Source of the DNA: Clostridium sp. CAG:678
Lineage (GTDB): Bacteria; Bacillota; Clostridia; Oscillospirales; Acutalibacteraceae
Direction of reading: 5' to 3'
DNA: 59,286 nt
Assembly: GCA_000431535.1 (NCBI GenBank)
Contig: HF991822.1
Location: 1 to 59,286, forward strand
Every line of letters begins with the position of its first letter. Position 1 is the first letter of the stretch. The notes under the pieces are model-generated. The model made no database searches and was not told the origin of the DNA. It worked only from the letters and a program-made list of their open reading frames with translations. Shown piece by piece: positions 49,120-57,061 of the stretch. Made by a program: the position numbers and the translations under genes.

Positions 49120-49830
49120 GTGAAAGAAATTTTTGATCATTCCGCACAGATCGCGGCAAAAATTGTGGAAAACGGGGGAGAGATCTCCCGTGCGGAAGAA
49201 TGTGTGCTCCGGATCTGCAAAAGCGCGGGCGCAAAAAACATTCACGTGTTTATCATACCTTCCCTAATCTTTGCCTCGGCTGAATTCGGAGAAAAAAGAT
49301 ACACGGCGTTTAAACGGATTTATAAGACGGATCTGAACCTCGGCGCACTGGAGCAGGCAAACAGTGAATCCCGCGCGCTTTGCGCATCCGAAACAGCCCA
49401 TGCGGTGGACTGTGCCTATCCGCCCCTACTGAGATATCTTGCTACGGTGCTTGCAACCGGCGCATTCTGCGTCTATTTCGGCGGCACATTGGCAGACGCT
49501 TTCTTTTCCGGCTTGATCGGTATAATCATCGGCATTCTGCCCTCGTCAAACATTAAGCTGAATATTTTTTCAAAAACACTGTTAGATTCCACGGTCTGCG
49601 GCGTGCTTGCGTTTTTGCCGCAAACGGCGGGCCTGTCCGTTCATCCGGATAAGATTATGACAGGCACCATCATGCTGCTGATCCCCGGAATGAGTGTGGG
49701 CAATGCCATGAAAGATCTGATGAGCGGTGATCTGATTGCCGGTATTCTGGAGATTACAGAGGCTTTTGTAACCGCTTTTGCCATTGTGCTCGGTTTTGCC
49801 GGAGCACTGCTTTTGTTCAATGGCGGATGA
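49120..49830 (+). CDS. Threonine/serine exporter ThrE, N-terminal-domain subunit
   Basis: A 236-residue protein of the ThrE N-terminal family: a cytoplasmic part with ENGGEISRAEECVLRICKSA, then about five transmembrane helices ending FVTAFAIVLGFAGALLLF. In many Firmicutes ThrE is split into two genes, as here. It likely exports threonine, serine or a related small acid. The GTG at 49120 follows GGCGGTGG; longer frames would read across the tRNA on the other strand. It overlaps nothing and ends five bases before the second subunit. Confidence 0.85.
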   Translation: MKEIFDHSAQIAAKIVENGGEISRAEECVLRICKSAGAKNIHVFIIPSLIFASAEFGEKRYTAFKRIYKTDLNLGALEQANSESRALCASETAHAVDCAYPPLLRYLATVLATGAFCVYFGGTLADAFFSGLIGIIIGILPSSNIKLNIFSKTLLDSTVCGVLAFLPQTAGLSVHPDKIMTGTIMLLIPGMSVGNAMKDLMSGDLIAGILEITEAFVTAFAIVLGFAGALLLFNGG

Positions 49831-49834
49831 TCTT

Positions 49835-50260
49835 ATGCTGAAAGCTGTACTTTGCGTGTTGGGAACAGCAGGCTTCTGCGTGATCCTGCATGTTTCAAAA
49901 TCCAAATTTGCCATTGCGGTCTTTGGCGGGGCGGTCTCCGCGTTTACCGCCGCGCTGTTTGAATATGCCGGCGCGGGAATTTTTAAATCCACCCTGATTG
50001 CTATGGTTGCGCTGTGCGCATTCAGCGAGGTTGCCGCAAGGGTTGTGAAAACACCGGCGTCGGTCATTATGATCCCCGGCTCCATTCCGCTGCTGCCCGG
50101 CGGAAGTCTCTATTATATGATGAGTTTTCTTGTGCACTTTAATTCGGAAATGTTTTATTACTATGCGCGCGAAACGGCCCTTACAGGGCTTGGAATTGCC
50201 CTTGGCGCAGTGATCGTTTCCATAGCGGTAAAAATAATAACCGCTGTGAAAGGCGGTTAG
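49835..50260 (+). CDS. Threonine/serine exporter ThrE, C-terminal-domain subunit
   Basis: A 141-residue membrane protein with four to five helices and the ThrE_2 block TPASVIMIPGSIPLLPGGSL. It completes the split exporter with the gene upstream. ATG 49835 has GGCGGA about seven bases upstream; an in-frame ATG at 49820 overlaps the previous gene. It overlaps the convergent phosphatase by four bases. Confidence 0.85.
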   Translation: MLKAVLCVLGTAGFCVILHVSKSKFAIAVFGGAVSAFTAALFEYAGAGIFKSTLIAMVALCAFSEVAARVVKTPASVIMIPGSIPLLPGGSLYYMMSFLVHFNSEMFYYYARETALTGLGIALGAVIVSIAVKIITAVKGG

Positions 50261-50976
50261 TCATGGCGGGTGTCGTCGTCATAACATTCGCAGAATCTTG
50301 CCGCAAAAGACGGCTCTTCGCCTCCTGCGTATAGGTGTGAAACATCGCCGAATCCAAGGCAGCGGAACTGCACAGTGCCTTTTCTTCTTTCTTCGGTCAC
50401 GATCGTGGTAACGGAGGAGGGGAGCGCAACAAAATTGTGCCACAGAATCATGGGCGAGAGACTGAATATCCTGCTGAGTATTACGCACTCCACCGCAAAG
50501 TGGCAGAATAAAACGATCGTTTTTCGGTTTGGCTGAACGGCTCTGTAAAGTCTGCCATCCCGCTCATAACCGTGCTGCGAAAGAAAACGGTCTGTTTTAC
50601 CGCAAACGTAATCATATTCTTTTTTAACGTTCAGCGTGCGTATTTGCGGCGTGGTATACCAGTTTTCAAAATCATAGTATTCGTCTTTAGCAGTCCATTT
50701 TTCGGGCAATCTGTCCCAGCAGCTTACTATGCCTTTCGGCGTCAGGATCTTTCCTTTAAACTCATGCAGCCAGTCCAGTTCCTGCGCCTGCATGCCTGTT
50801 GCCTGCAAAGTATATGCCGCCGTGTCTTTTGCGCGGCCAAGGGGCGATACATAAATCTCGTCTATTTTGATTTGTGAAAGCCGTTTTGCGAGCAGCGCCG
50901 CCTCCTTTTTTCCTTTTTCCGTTATGGTGTCATGTATGTAATCCGGCTCGGCGTGTCTTGCTATTATGATCTTCAT
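50257..50976 (-). CDS. Histidine phosphatase family protein
   Basis: A 239-residue phosphoglycerate-mutase-like protein with the catalytic ARHAEPDY (Arg7, His8), IYVSPLGRAKDTAAY and the second His in LFCHFAVECVIL. It probably dephosphorylates a small metabolite; the substrate cannot be deduced. It is monocistronic with its own promoter. Confidence 0.88.
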   Translation of the reverse strand: MKIIIARHAEPDYIHDTITEKGKKEAALLAKRLSQIKIDEIYVSPLGRAKDTAAYTLQATGMQAQELDWLHEFKGKILTPKGIVSCWDRLPEKWTAKDEYYDFENWYTTPQIRTLNVKKEYDYVCGKTDRFLSQHGYERDGRLYRAVQPNRKTIVLFCHFAVECVILSRIFSLSPMILWHNFVALPSSVTTIVTEERRKGTVQFRCLGFGDVSHLYAGGEEPSFAARFCECYDDDTRHD

Positions 50977-51011
50977 GGGGATTACCGCCTTTCAGAAATT
51001 TCGTTTCATCC

Positions 51012-51040
51012 ATCATATCATATTGATAGCGGTTTTTCAA
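51012..51040 (-). promoter_or_regulatory. Promoter of the histidine phosphatase gene
   Basis: Minus strand TTGAAA (51040-51035), 17-bp spacer, TATGAT (51017-51012). Confidence 0.6.
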
Positions 51041-51147
51041 ATTGTGGCATATTCAACAAAAAAATCGTTTAATTTGGTCTGTTTTTATAGACTTTTTCAT
51101 ATTCTTATGTTAAACTTTAAAAGAAAATTCATTTAAGGGGGAATATT

Positions 51148-52623
51148 GTGAGCGCTGCAAACAGTGAAAAAGAAGTGCGCTATGTTGGCGTTAAGGAAAA
51201 CCTTGCATATGGTTTTGCAAACGCCGGTCAGGTGTTCGGCTATAATCTTGTTGCCGGCGGCTATCTTTCGCTCTTCTTTACCAAAGTTTTCGGCATTCCG
51301 GAGGAAGCTGTAGCCGTTATGATCTTTGTGCTCGGTATTTGGGATACGATCAACGATCCGCTTATGGGGTCATTGATCGATAAAACAAGAACCCGGTTCG
51401 GAAAGCTTCGGCCGTATCTGATGATCGTGCCGATACCGCTTTCGATTGCAACGATTATGCTTTTTGCCGGGCCTGAGATTCTGGCAGATGCAAAAAGCAC
51501 AACGGTCAAGATTGTTTATATGTATATTTCCTATTTCATTTGGGAATTCTTCTATACCATCGGCGATGTGCCGTTCTGGGGGCTCAGCACGGCGATTTCG
51601 CCGTCTACTGCGGACCGCACCCGCGCGATCTCTTCGGCAAGGTTTATTTCCGGCATCCTCGGCGGGCTTTCCACTACGCTTCTTCCCGTTATGATGGATT
51701 TTACCAACAACGGCGTGTGGAATCTTACGCTTTCCCACGATTTCCTGATCCTTGCGCTGATCGCCGGCACGGTTGGTATGGGTCTGTTCTCGCTTGCCGG
51801 GTATAAAACAAAAGAACGCGTTGTTCAGACGATCAAAGAGCCGTCCGTGCTGGATGGATTTAAAGTCATGTTTAAAAACAAGCCGCTCATGCTTATCATT
51901 ATCGGCAATGTGCTCGGCACGCTCACGGGCCTTGCAGGCGTTTTTCAGACCTACTATTATTCCGAGGTGCTGAATCTGAGTTCCGCAGTGCTGTGGATCA
52001 ATCTTCCCGGCACGATCTTCGGATTTCTTACATATCTTCTGATTCCGAAACTGAAAACAAAACTGGATAATCGCCAGATCGTTATGCTCAATGTGATCTG
52101 CCGCTTTGTTGTCAGCACGCTGGTGTTCTTTGCCGGACTTGGATTTTACCGCACCAATATCGTTGTGATCTCCATTTTACTCATGATCCAGAATTTTATC
52201 TTCAGCTTTTTCAACACGATCAACAGTGTTATTCCCACGGAAATGATCGGCGATACGGTCGATTATATGGAGTGGAAAACCGGGGAAAGAAATGAAGGCG
52301 TAAGCTTCTCCGTGCTCACTTTTGTCGGCAAACTCACGGGATCGGTTTCCACCTCTATAGGTACGGCGCTTTTGCCGGTTATCGGTCTTTCGTTTACCAC
52401 AAATGCGCAGGGCATGCAGGTTGCCGTAAAGGGCGAGAATACAGATCTTTATATCTGGGCGCTGTTTACGATCGTTCCCTATGTGCTCGGTCTTCTAACG
52501 CTTATCCCTTACGCGTTTTATAATCTGACAGGCAAACGCCTTGCCCTGATCCGCTCTGAAATGGCAGAAAGGCGCAGCAAGCTTGCCGCCGAAGTCAGCA
52601 CAGGAGGTGTTCAGGATGAATGA
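51148..52623 (+). CDS. GPH-family sugar:cation symporter, copy 3
   Basis: A 491-residue, twelve-helix transporter with the GPH loop WDTINDPLMGSLIDKTRTRF and central motif DYMEWKTGERNEGVSFSVLT. It should import a glycoside with a cation. The GTG at 51148 has AAGGGGG about nine bases upstream. Its end overlaps a zinc-ribbon microprotein gene by eight bases, the only one of the three GPH genes with such a partner. Confidence 0.88.
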   Translation: MSAANSEKEVRYVGVKENLAYGFANAGQVFGYNLVAGGYLSLFFTKVFGIPEEAVAVMIFVLGIWDTINDPLMGSLIDKTRTRFGKLRPYLMIVPIPLSIATIMLFAGPEILADAKSTTVKIVYMYISYFIWEFFYTIGDVPFWGLSTAISPSTADRTRAISSARFISGILGGLSTTLLPVMMDFTNNGVWNLTLSHDFLILALIAGTVGMGLFSLAGYKTKERVVQTIKEPSVLDGFKVMFKNKPLMLIIIGNVLGTLTGLAGVFQTYYYSEVLNLSSAVLWINLPGTIFGFLTYLLIPKLKTKLDNRQIVMLNVICRFVVSTLVFFAGLGFYRTNIVVISILLMIQNFIFSFFNTINSVIPTEMIGDTVDYMEWKTGERNEGVSFSVLTFVGKLTGSVSTSIGTALLPVIGLSFTTNAQGMQVAVKGENTDLYIWALFTIVPYVLGLLTLIPYAFYNLTGKRLALIRSEMAERRSKLAAEVSTGGVQDE

Positions 52624-52858
52624 CGTTTGCCCAAAGTGCGGCGCGAAGATCAGCAAATTCTATTTTAAGCAGAATTGCCCCAAATGCGGCGTAAATCTTA
52701 TGTATTACAAACTGGACGAACGCTTGGAGCAGGATGCCGAAAACGCGGAACAAGAGGTTCGCGACCTCTGGCTGTTTATCAGAAAACTTGATAAGGCGCA
52801 TGTAATAGAAAAGTATTGCAAAAAGCACGGCAAACCGATGCCGTGGGAAAACGCTTGA
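52616..52858 (+). CDS. Zinc-ribbon microprotein linked to the symporter
   Basis: An 80-residue protein with a zinc ribbon formed by CPKCG (Cys5, Cys8) and CPKCG (Cys22, Cys25), followed by a charged helical half (AENAEQEVRDLWLFIRKLDK). GGAGGTG lies seven bases before the ATG, and the start overlaps the symporter's end, so the two are co-translated. It might modulate the transporter or be a small regulator; no family name is known to me. Confidence 0.72.
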   Translation: MNDVCPKCGAKISKFYFKQNCPKCGVNLMYYKLDERLEQDAENAEQEVRDLWLFIRKLDKAHVIEKYCKKHGKPMPWENA

Positions 52859-52865
52859 TTTTTTG

Positions 52866-52894
52866 TTGACAAATCTATCCGCCTGTGGTAATAT
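52866..52894 (+). promoter_or_regulatory. Promoter of the manganese riboswitch-mntP unit
   Basis: TTGACA (52866-52871), 17-bp spacer, TAATAT (52889-52894) with extended TGG. Confidence 0.78.
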
Positions 52895-52905
52895 CTATTT
52901 ACTTT

Positions 52906-53021
52906 GTGAGGGAGTAGTCGGCGCGCTTTGCGCGTGGCAAGTCAACATACTGGCGTTATAGCCTGGCTTTTCTTAAATGGCAAGACTCATATACGGTTTT
53001 TCTGTATATGGGTCTTTTTTT
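52906..53021 (+). promoter_or_regulatory. yybP-ykoY manganese riboswitch with terminator
   Basis: The conserved elements of the yybP-ykoY aptamer are present in order: GAGGGAGTAG (52908-52917), a GCGCGC/GCGCG hairpin, GTCAACATACT (52941-52951), CCTGGC, and GGCAAGACTC (52979-52988), with GAG/CTC closing P1. The 3' strand of P1 is shared with a terminator, GACTCATATAC (52984-52994) pairing with GTATATGGGTC (53004-53014), followed by seven T. Mn2+ binding should stabilise P1 and allow readthrough into mntP. Confidence 0.92.
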
Positions 53022-53063
53022 ATTGCTGCCGGCATATAATGTTGCGCCGAGAAGGAGAATGTT

Positions 53064-53636
53064 ATGGGTGTTTTAGAAGTTTTTTTGATTGGGATCGGTC
53101 TTTCTATGGATGCGTTTGCTGTGGCGGTCTGCCGCGGCCTGAAAATGCAAAAGCTCAATTTTGGGCAAACGGCGCTCATCGCTCTTTTCTTCGGCGGTTT
53201 CCAGGCGCTGATGCCCCTGATCGGCTGGTTCCTCGGCACGCAGTTTGAATCCTACATAACCGCTGTGGATCATTGGATTGCATTTGTCCTGCTTGCCATC
53301 ATAGGCGGCAAAATGATCTATGATTCCTTCAAAAAAGAAGAGGACGACAGCAGTGAAAAATCCGTTCTGAATATTAAGGAACTGCTGGTTATGGCAATCG
53401 CAACCAGTATAGACGCGCTTGCCGTGGGTATCACGTTTGCTTTTTTGAATGTCAATATCTGGAGTTCGGTTTCCATTATCGGCGTCACTACGTTCGTGCT
53501 TTCCGCCATCGGCGTTTTGATCGGCCATAAATTCGGCGCGAAATATAAGAATAAGGCGGAACTTGCCGGCGGCGTGATCCTTGTTTTGATAGGTCTTAAA
53601 ATACTGCTTGAGCATCTGGGAGTTATTAATTTTTAA
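53064..53636 (+). CDS. mntP: Manganese efflux pump MntP
   Basis: A 190-residue, six-helix membrane protein with the two internally repeated motifs GLSMDAFAVAV and TSIDALAVGIT, whose aspartates are needed for Mn2+ export. The yybP-ykoY riboswitch directly upstream supports the assignment. AGAAGGAG precedes the ATG. Confidence 0.96.
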   Translation: MGVLEVFLIGIGLSMDAFAVAVCRGLKMQKLNFGQTALIALFFGGFQALMPLIGWFLGTQFESYITAVDHWIAFVLLAIIGGKMIYDSFKKEEDDSSEKSVLNIKELLVMAIATSIDALAVGITFAFLNVNIWSSVSIIGVTTFVLSAIGVLIGHKFGAKYKNKAELAGGVILVLIGLKILLEHLGVINF

Positions 53637-53651
53637 TTTGAGCATAATAAA

Positions 53652-53984
53652 AGCGGCTGTTTGAAACAGCCGCTCAGACTGTCGATAAAGTCGGCAGGAA
53701 CGTGCAAATCGGAATTTAAAAATAGATTTTGTTTTCTTGCACATTAATGGCAATCATAAAATCGTTTCCAAAAGACAGAACTTAGAAAAGAATTAAAACC
53801 GCACAGTTGTGCGGTTTTTTTGCGTTTTCTGCCTTTTGCTCGGGGGAAGTACCCATGTACGTCCTCCCTCGCAAAATGCAAAATCCTGCTCGCTTTCTCG
53901 CAGCCTAATCAGCGTGTAGGATTGCTCATTTTTCTATATTTACACCTTTTTCTACACGCTGAGCGGCTGTTTGAAACAGCCGCT
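53652..53984. repeat. Hairpin-rich gap flanked by identical 23-bp palindromes
   Basis: The perfect palindrome-like hairpin AGCGGCTGTTTGAAACAGCCGCT occurs twice (53652-53674 and 53962-53984). Between them lie GTGCAA/TTGCAC (about 53702-53742), a terminator (53799-53821), GGGGGA-GTAC/GTAC-TCCTCC (53842-53867), tandem GCAAAAT, and CAGCGTGTAG/CTACACGCTG (53910-53961). No protein-coding frame is credible. The two outer hairpins may terminate mntP and a rightward RNA respectively. Confidence 0.6.
53799..53821 (+). terminator. Intrinsic terminator in the structured gap
   Basis: CCGCACA (53799-53805) pairs with TGTGCGG (53808-53814), then TTTTTTT. The minus strand also shows TTTTAATTCTTTT after the stem. 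Confidence 0.82.
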
Positions 53985-53988
53985 TTTT

Positions 53989-54567
53989 TTAAGCTTTTAT
54001 TTCTTTTTTGCCCAGTCCGATCAGCCTTACGATGATCGGGCTTAAAATGATGTTTACAAGCATTTCAAAGATAAAATTGAACCCCACAAGCGTGGTGATC
54101 ATATAGGTTCCTGCGGATTCCATGCCAAGCCCTGCCGCCCAGCCTTCAATCGTGGGCATAAAGAAGAGCGCGCATCCAAGCAGGAATACGCCTGTGTTGC
54201 CGATGGGGCAGGCAATCGCTGCGCATACCGTTGCAAGCGTTTTGTTTTTCTTTTCAAGCAGTTTGTAAACCGCGCCTGCCAGCAGACCCGCCGCGGCGCC
54301 TTTTGCAAGCACCGTGATGATGGTGCCCGGCACATTGACTGCAAGAAATGCGCTTGCGTCCCCGGATGCCAACACCGTAACGCCGAATGCAATGCCGAGC
54401 CATACGCCTGCGCCGATTCCGTAAAGCGCTGTGCCCACAACGATGGGAATCAGCACAAGGGAAACGGAAAACGGGCCGAATTTGATAAAACTTCCAAGCA
54501 GCTGCAAAACAACTACTATGGCGGTGAACAATGCAACGCCAACCAATTTCTTTGTGTTTTTGTTCAT
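53989..54567 (-). CDS. ECF transporter S component
   Basis: A 192-residue membrane protein with about six helices and the pattern FSVSLVLIPIVVGTALYG followed by GAGVWLGIAFGVTVL and GTIITVLAKGAAAGLLAG, typical of substrate-binding (S) subunits of energy-coupling factor vitamin transporters. It would use a shared EcfA/A'/T module encoded elsewhere. The vitamin cannot be assigned; pantothenate-type or folate-type S subunits are the closest by eye. The ATG at 54567 follows AAAGGAAATT. It has a structured leader. Confidence 0.82.
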   Translation of the reverse strand: MNKNTKKLVGVALFTAIVVVLQLLGSFIKFGPFSVSLVLIPIVVGTALYGIGAGVWLGIAFGVTVLASGDASAFLAVNVPGTIITVLAKGAAAGLLAGAVYKLLEKKNKTLATVCAAIACPIGNTGVFLLGCALFFMPTIEGWAAGLGMESAGTYMITTLVGFNFIFEMLVNIILSPIIVRLIGLGKKEIKA

Positions 54568-54695
54568 ATTCAATTTCCTTTCTGCTACTGCTCCAAATTC
54601 ACGGCTGCAAACACAAACAGCCGCGTACCCGGGGCCCCTTTGCCCCTGCGGATGCAATGCGCCTATATTATAGTATGGTGCCGTTTCGTTTGCAA
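54568..54695 (-). promoter_or_regulatory. Promoter and structured leader of the ECF S-component
   Basis: Minus strand TTGCAA (54695-54690), 17-bp spacer, TATAAT (54672-54667). The roughly 95-nt leader contains the stem GGGGC/GCCCC and the 8-bp stem CGCGGCTG/CAGCCGTG. CCGC upstream could also pair with GCGG of the second stem, an alternative fold. This is riboswitch-like, but no known class was matched. Confidence 0.6.
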
Positions 54696-54833
54696 CCTGT
54701 TTTTCATATTTTTTGAAAAAGTTAATATAAATTTAAGGACAGCCCCCTTATGTATAATTTCACCAAAAAAATTCTTATTTTTTATACAAAAGTTAAAAAA
54801 TATTGCCCTAATAGTTAAAATTAACAGAAAAAA

Positions 54834-54862
54834 TTGACAAGTAATAAAAATTATTATACAAT
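54834..54862 (+). promoter_or_regulatory. Promoter of the EF-G-like gene
   Basis: TTGACA (54834-54839), 17-bp spacer, TACAAT (54857-54862), followed by a small GGCG/CGCC hairpin at 54886-54898. The stretch 54696-54833 is AT-rich and shows nothing else I can support. Confidence 0.82.
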
Positions 54863-54919
54863 GTAAACAAATATTTTGAAAATCGGGCGTTTTACGCCTG
54901 TAATAAAAGAGGTTGTTTT

Positions 54920-56971
54920 ATGAAGATTTATGATGCGCAAAACATAAGAAATATTGTCCTTGCCGGTCATGCCTCTAAGGGCAAGACCACGTTGGCGGAG
55001 GCACTGCTCAGTGCAGCAGGCGCAACGGAACGGCTCGGCAAGGTGGAAGACGGCACTGCCGTAATGGATTACGATGCTGAGGAAAAGAAAAGAAAGATCT
55101 CTGTATCCTGTGCGGTTGCGCCTGTTGAGTATAAAGGCAAAAAGATCAATATTCTGGATACCCCCGGCCTTTTTGACTTTGCGGAGGGCGCCGCGGAAGG
55201 CATCCGCGCGGCGGAGACGGCACTCATCGTTGTGTCCGCGCGTTCCGGTCTTGCCGTGGGCGCGGAAAAGGCATTCAAAAACGCGGGATCCCGCCGTATG
55301 GCAAGGATCTTCGTTACAACCAAGATGGATGATGAAAGGGCGGATTTCTATAAAGTATTTAATGCCATGGCGGCAAAATTCGGCACAAGCGTCTGCCCGG
55401 TAGTGATTCCCGTGCTGCAAAACGGCAAGGTTGCCGCTTATTATAATATGATAGACGGTAAAGCATATGCTTACGATGGCTTCAAATCCGCCGTTGTAGA
55501 GGTCAGCCATGATGACGCCGCCAGGTTCGATGCGATCCATGAAGTGTTCAACGAGGCGGTTGCCGGCACAGATGAAGAAATTATGGAAAAATATTTTGCC
55601 GGTGAGGAACTGACTAAGGAAGACCGCTTAAAAGGTCTGCGCATCGGCGTTGCGGACGGCTCGATCATTCCCGTTTTTGCTCTCAGCGGCATCAGCGGCG
55701 CTGCATGTGATATGCTGCTGGATTTCATTGCGGATGTCTGCCCGGCTCCGAAATCCGAATACGCAATCAGCGGTGATGAGCCGGTTGAGCTTTCACCGGA
55801 TCCGAACGGTCCGCTTGCCGCCGTTTGCTTTAAGACCGTTGCCGATCCGTTTATCGGCAAACTCTCTTTCTTTAAAGTGCTCAGCGGAAAGATCACCCCG
55901 AACAGCGCGGCGTATAACGAGCGCACCGGAAAAGAGGAACGCATGGGCAAGATTGTAACCATGTTCGGCGCAAAACAGATCGATTGCCCGGAGATTCCGG
56001 CAGGCGATATCGGCGCCGTGGTGAAACTTTCCGGTTTCAATACGGGCGATACGCTCTGTTCTGCCGATAAAGTGATCCGCGCAGACGGCGTTGCCACTCC
56101 GAATCCTACATATTCCATGGCGGTCAAAGCCGTCAAAAAAGGCGATGAGGAAAAGATCGCCTCCGGCTTTTCCAGGCTTTGTGAAGAAGATCCAAGTCTG
56201 GAATTTTCCGTAAACAATGAAACACACGAACAGATTATAAAAGGTCTTGGCGAGCAGCAGATCGATGTTGCCGTTGCAAAACTGAGATCAAAGTTCTCAG
56301 TGGATGTGGAGCTTTCCGCGCCCAAGATCGCGTATCGCGAAACCATTACCAAAAAAGTTTCCGCGCAGGGGCGCCACAAAAAGCAGAGCGGCGGCCACGG
56401 ACAGTTCGGCGATGTGTTTATTGAATTTGAGCCGAGCACGTGCGATAAACTTGAATTTGCGGAACGAATCGTCGGCGGCTCGGTTCCCAAAAACTTTTTC
56501 CCTGCTGTTGAAAAGGGCCTGAATGAGTGTATGGAAAAGGGCGTCCTGGCCGGCTATCCGATGGTTGGCATCAAAGCCACTTTGTATGACGGTTCCTATC
56601 ATCCGGTAGATTCCAGTGAAATGAGCTTTAAAATGGCGGCGTCCCTGGCGTTTAAAGAAGGCGTTTCCAAAGCCGGCCCGATCCTTCTTGAGCCGATCAT
56701 GACGGTGAAAGTGACCTGTAATGACGATGCTATGGGCGATGTGATCGGCGATATCAACAAGCGCCGCGGCAGAGTGTTGGGTATGACGCCGAGCGGAGAC
56801 GGTATGCAGGAGATCCTTTCCGAGATCCCGCAGGCGGAAATGGCAACGTTTTCCACCGCAATGCGCCAGATCACGCAGGGCAGGGGTTCGTTTGAATCCG
56901 AATTCGCAAGATATGAAAGGTGCCCGGAGCATATTGCGCAAAAGATCATTTCGGAAAGCGAAAATAATTAA
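54920..56971 (+). CDS. EF-G-like GTPase (paralogue lacking the catalytic His)
   Basis: A 683-residue protein with the five-domain layout of elongation factor G. G1 is GHASKGKT (16-23; true EF-G has AHIDAGKT) and G3 is DTPGLFDF (80-87), so the catalytic His after PG is Leu84. G4 is TKMD (134-137) instead of NKxD. The domain IV/V blocks (KQSGGHGQFGDVFIEFEP, GDINKRRGRVLGM) are intact. Such divergent EF-G-like proteins occur in Clostridia beside a normal fusA; their role in translation, ribosome recycling or antibiotic protection is unclear. Confidence 0.9.
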   Translation: MKIYDAQNIRNIVLAGHASKGKTTLAEALLSAAGATERLGKVEDGTAVMDYDAEEKKRKISVSCAVAPVEYKGKKINILDTPGLFDFAEGAAEGIRAAETALIVVSARSGLAVGAEKAFKNAGSRRMARIFVTTKMDDERADFYKVFNAMAAKFGTSVCPVVIPVLQNGKVAAYYNMIDGKAYAYDGFKSAVVEVSHDDAARFDAIHEVFNEAVAGTDEEIMEKYFAGEELTKEDRLKGLRIGVADGSIIPVFALSGISGAACDMLLDFIADVCPAPKSEYAISGDEPVELSPDPNGPLAAVCFKTVADPFIGKLSFFKVLSGKITPNSAAYNERTGKEERMGKIVTMFGAKQIDCPEIPAGDIGAVVKLSGFNTGDTLCSADKVIRADGVATPNPTYSMAVKAVKKGDEEKIASGFSRLCEEDPSLEFSVNNETHEQIIKGLGEQQIDVAVAKLRSKFSVDVELSAPKIAYRETITKKVSAQGRHKKQSGGHGQFGDVFIEFEPSTCDKLEFAERIVGGSVPKNFFPAVEKGLNECMEKGVLAGYPMVGIKATLYDGSYHPVDSSEMSFKMAASLAFKEGVSKAGPILLEPIMTVKVTCNDDAMGDVIGDINKRRGRVLGMTPSGDGMQEILSEIPQAEMATFSTAMRQITQGRGSFESEFARYERCPEHIAQKIISESENN

Positions 56972-56977
56972 CTGGCT

Positions 56978-57008
56978 AAAGGGCGGCGTTTTACCGCCCT
57001 TTTGTTTT
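56978..57008 (+). terminator. Intrinsic terminator after the EF-G-like gene
   Basis: AAAGGGCGG (56978-56986) pairs with CCGCCCTTT (56994-57002), followed by TGTTTT. Confidence 0.88.
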
Positions 57009-57061
57009 AATTTCAGTCGCACTACGAATACTAAATACAGAATTTTTTGAAAGGCGTTTTT

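Noticed and set aside
54568-54660. Tetrahydrofolate riboswitch in front of the ECF gene
   Set aside because: CATTGCATCCGC and GGAGCAGTAG resemble THF-I blocks but are in the wrong order and the rest does not fit; a circularly permuted form would need evidence that I do not have.
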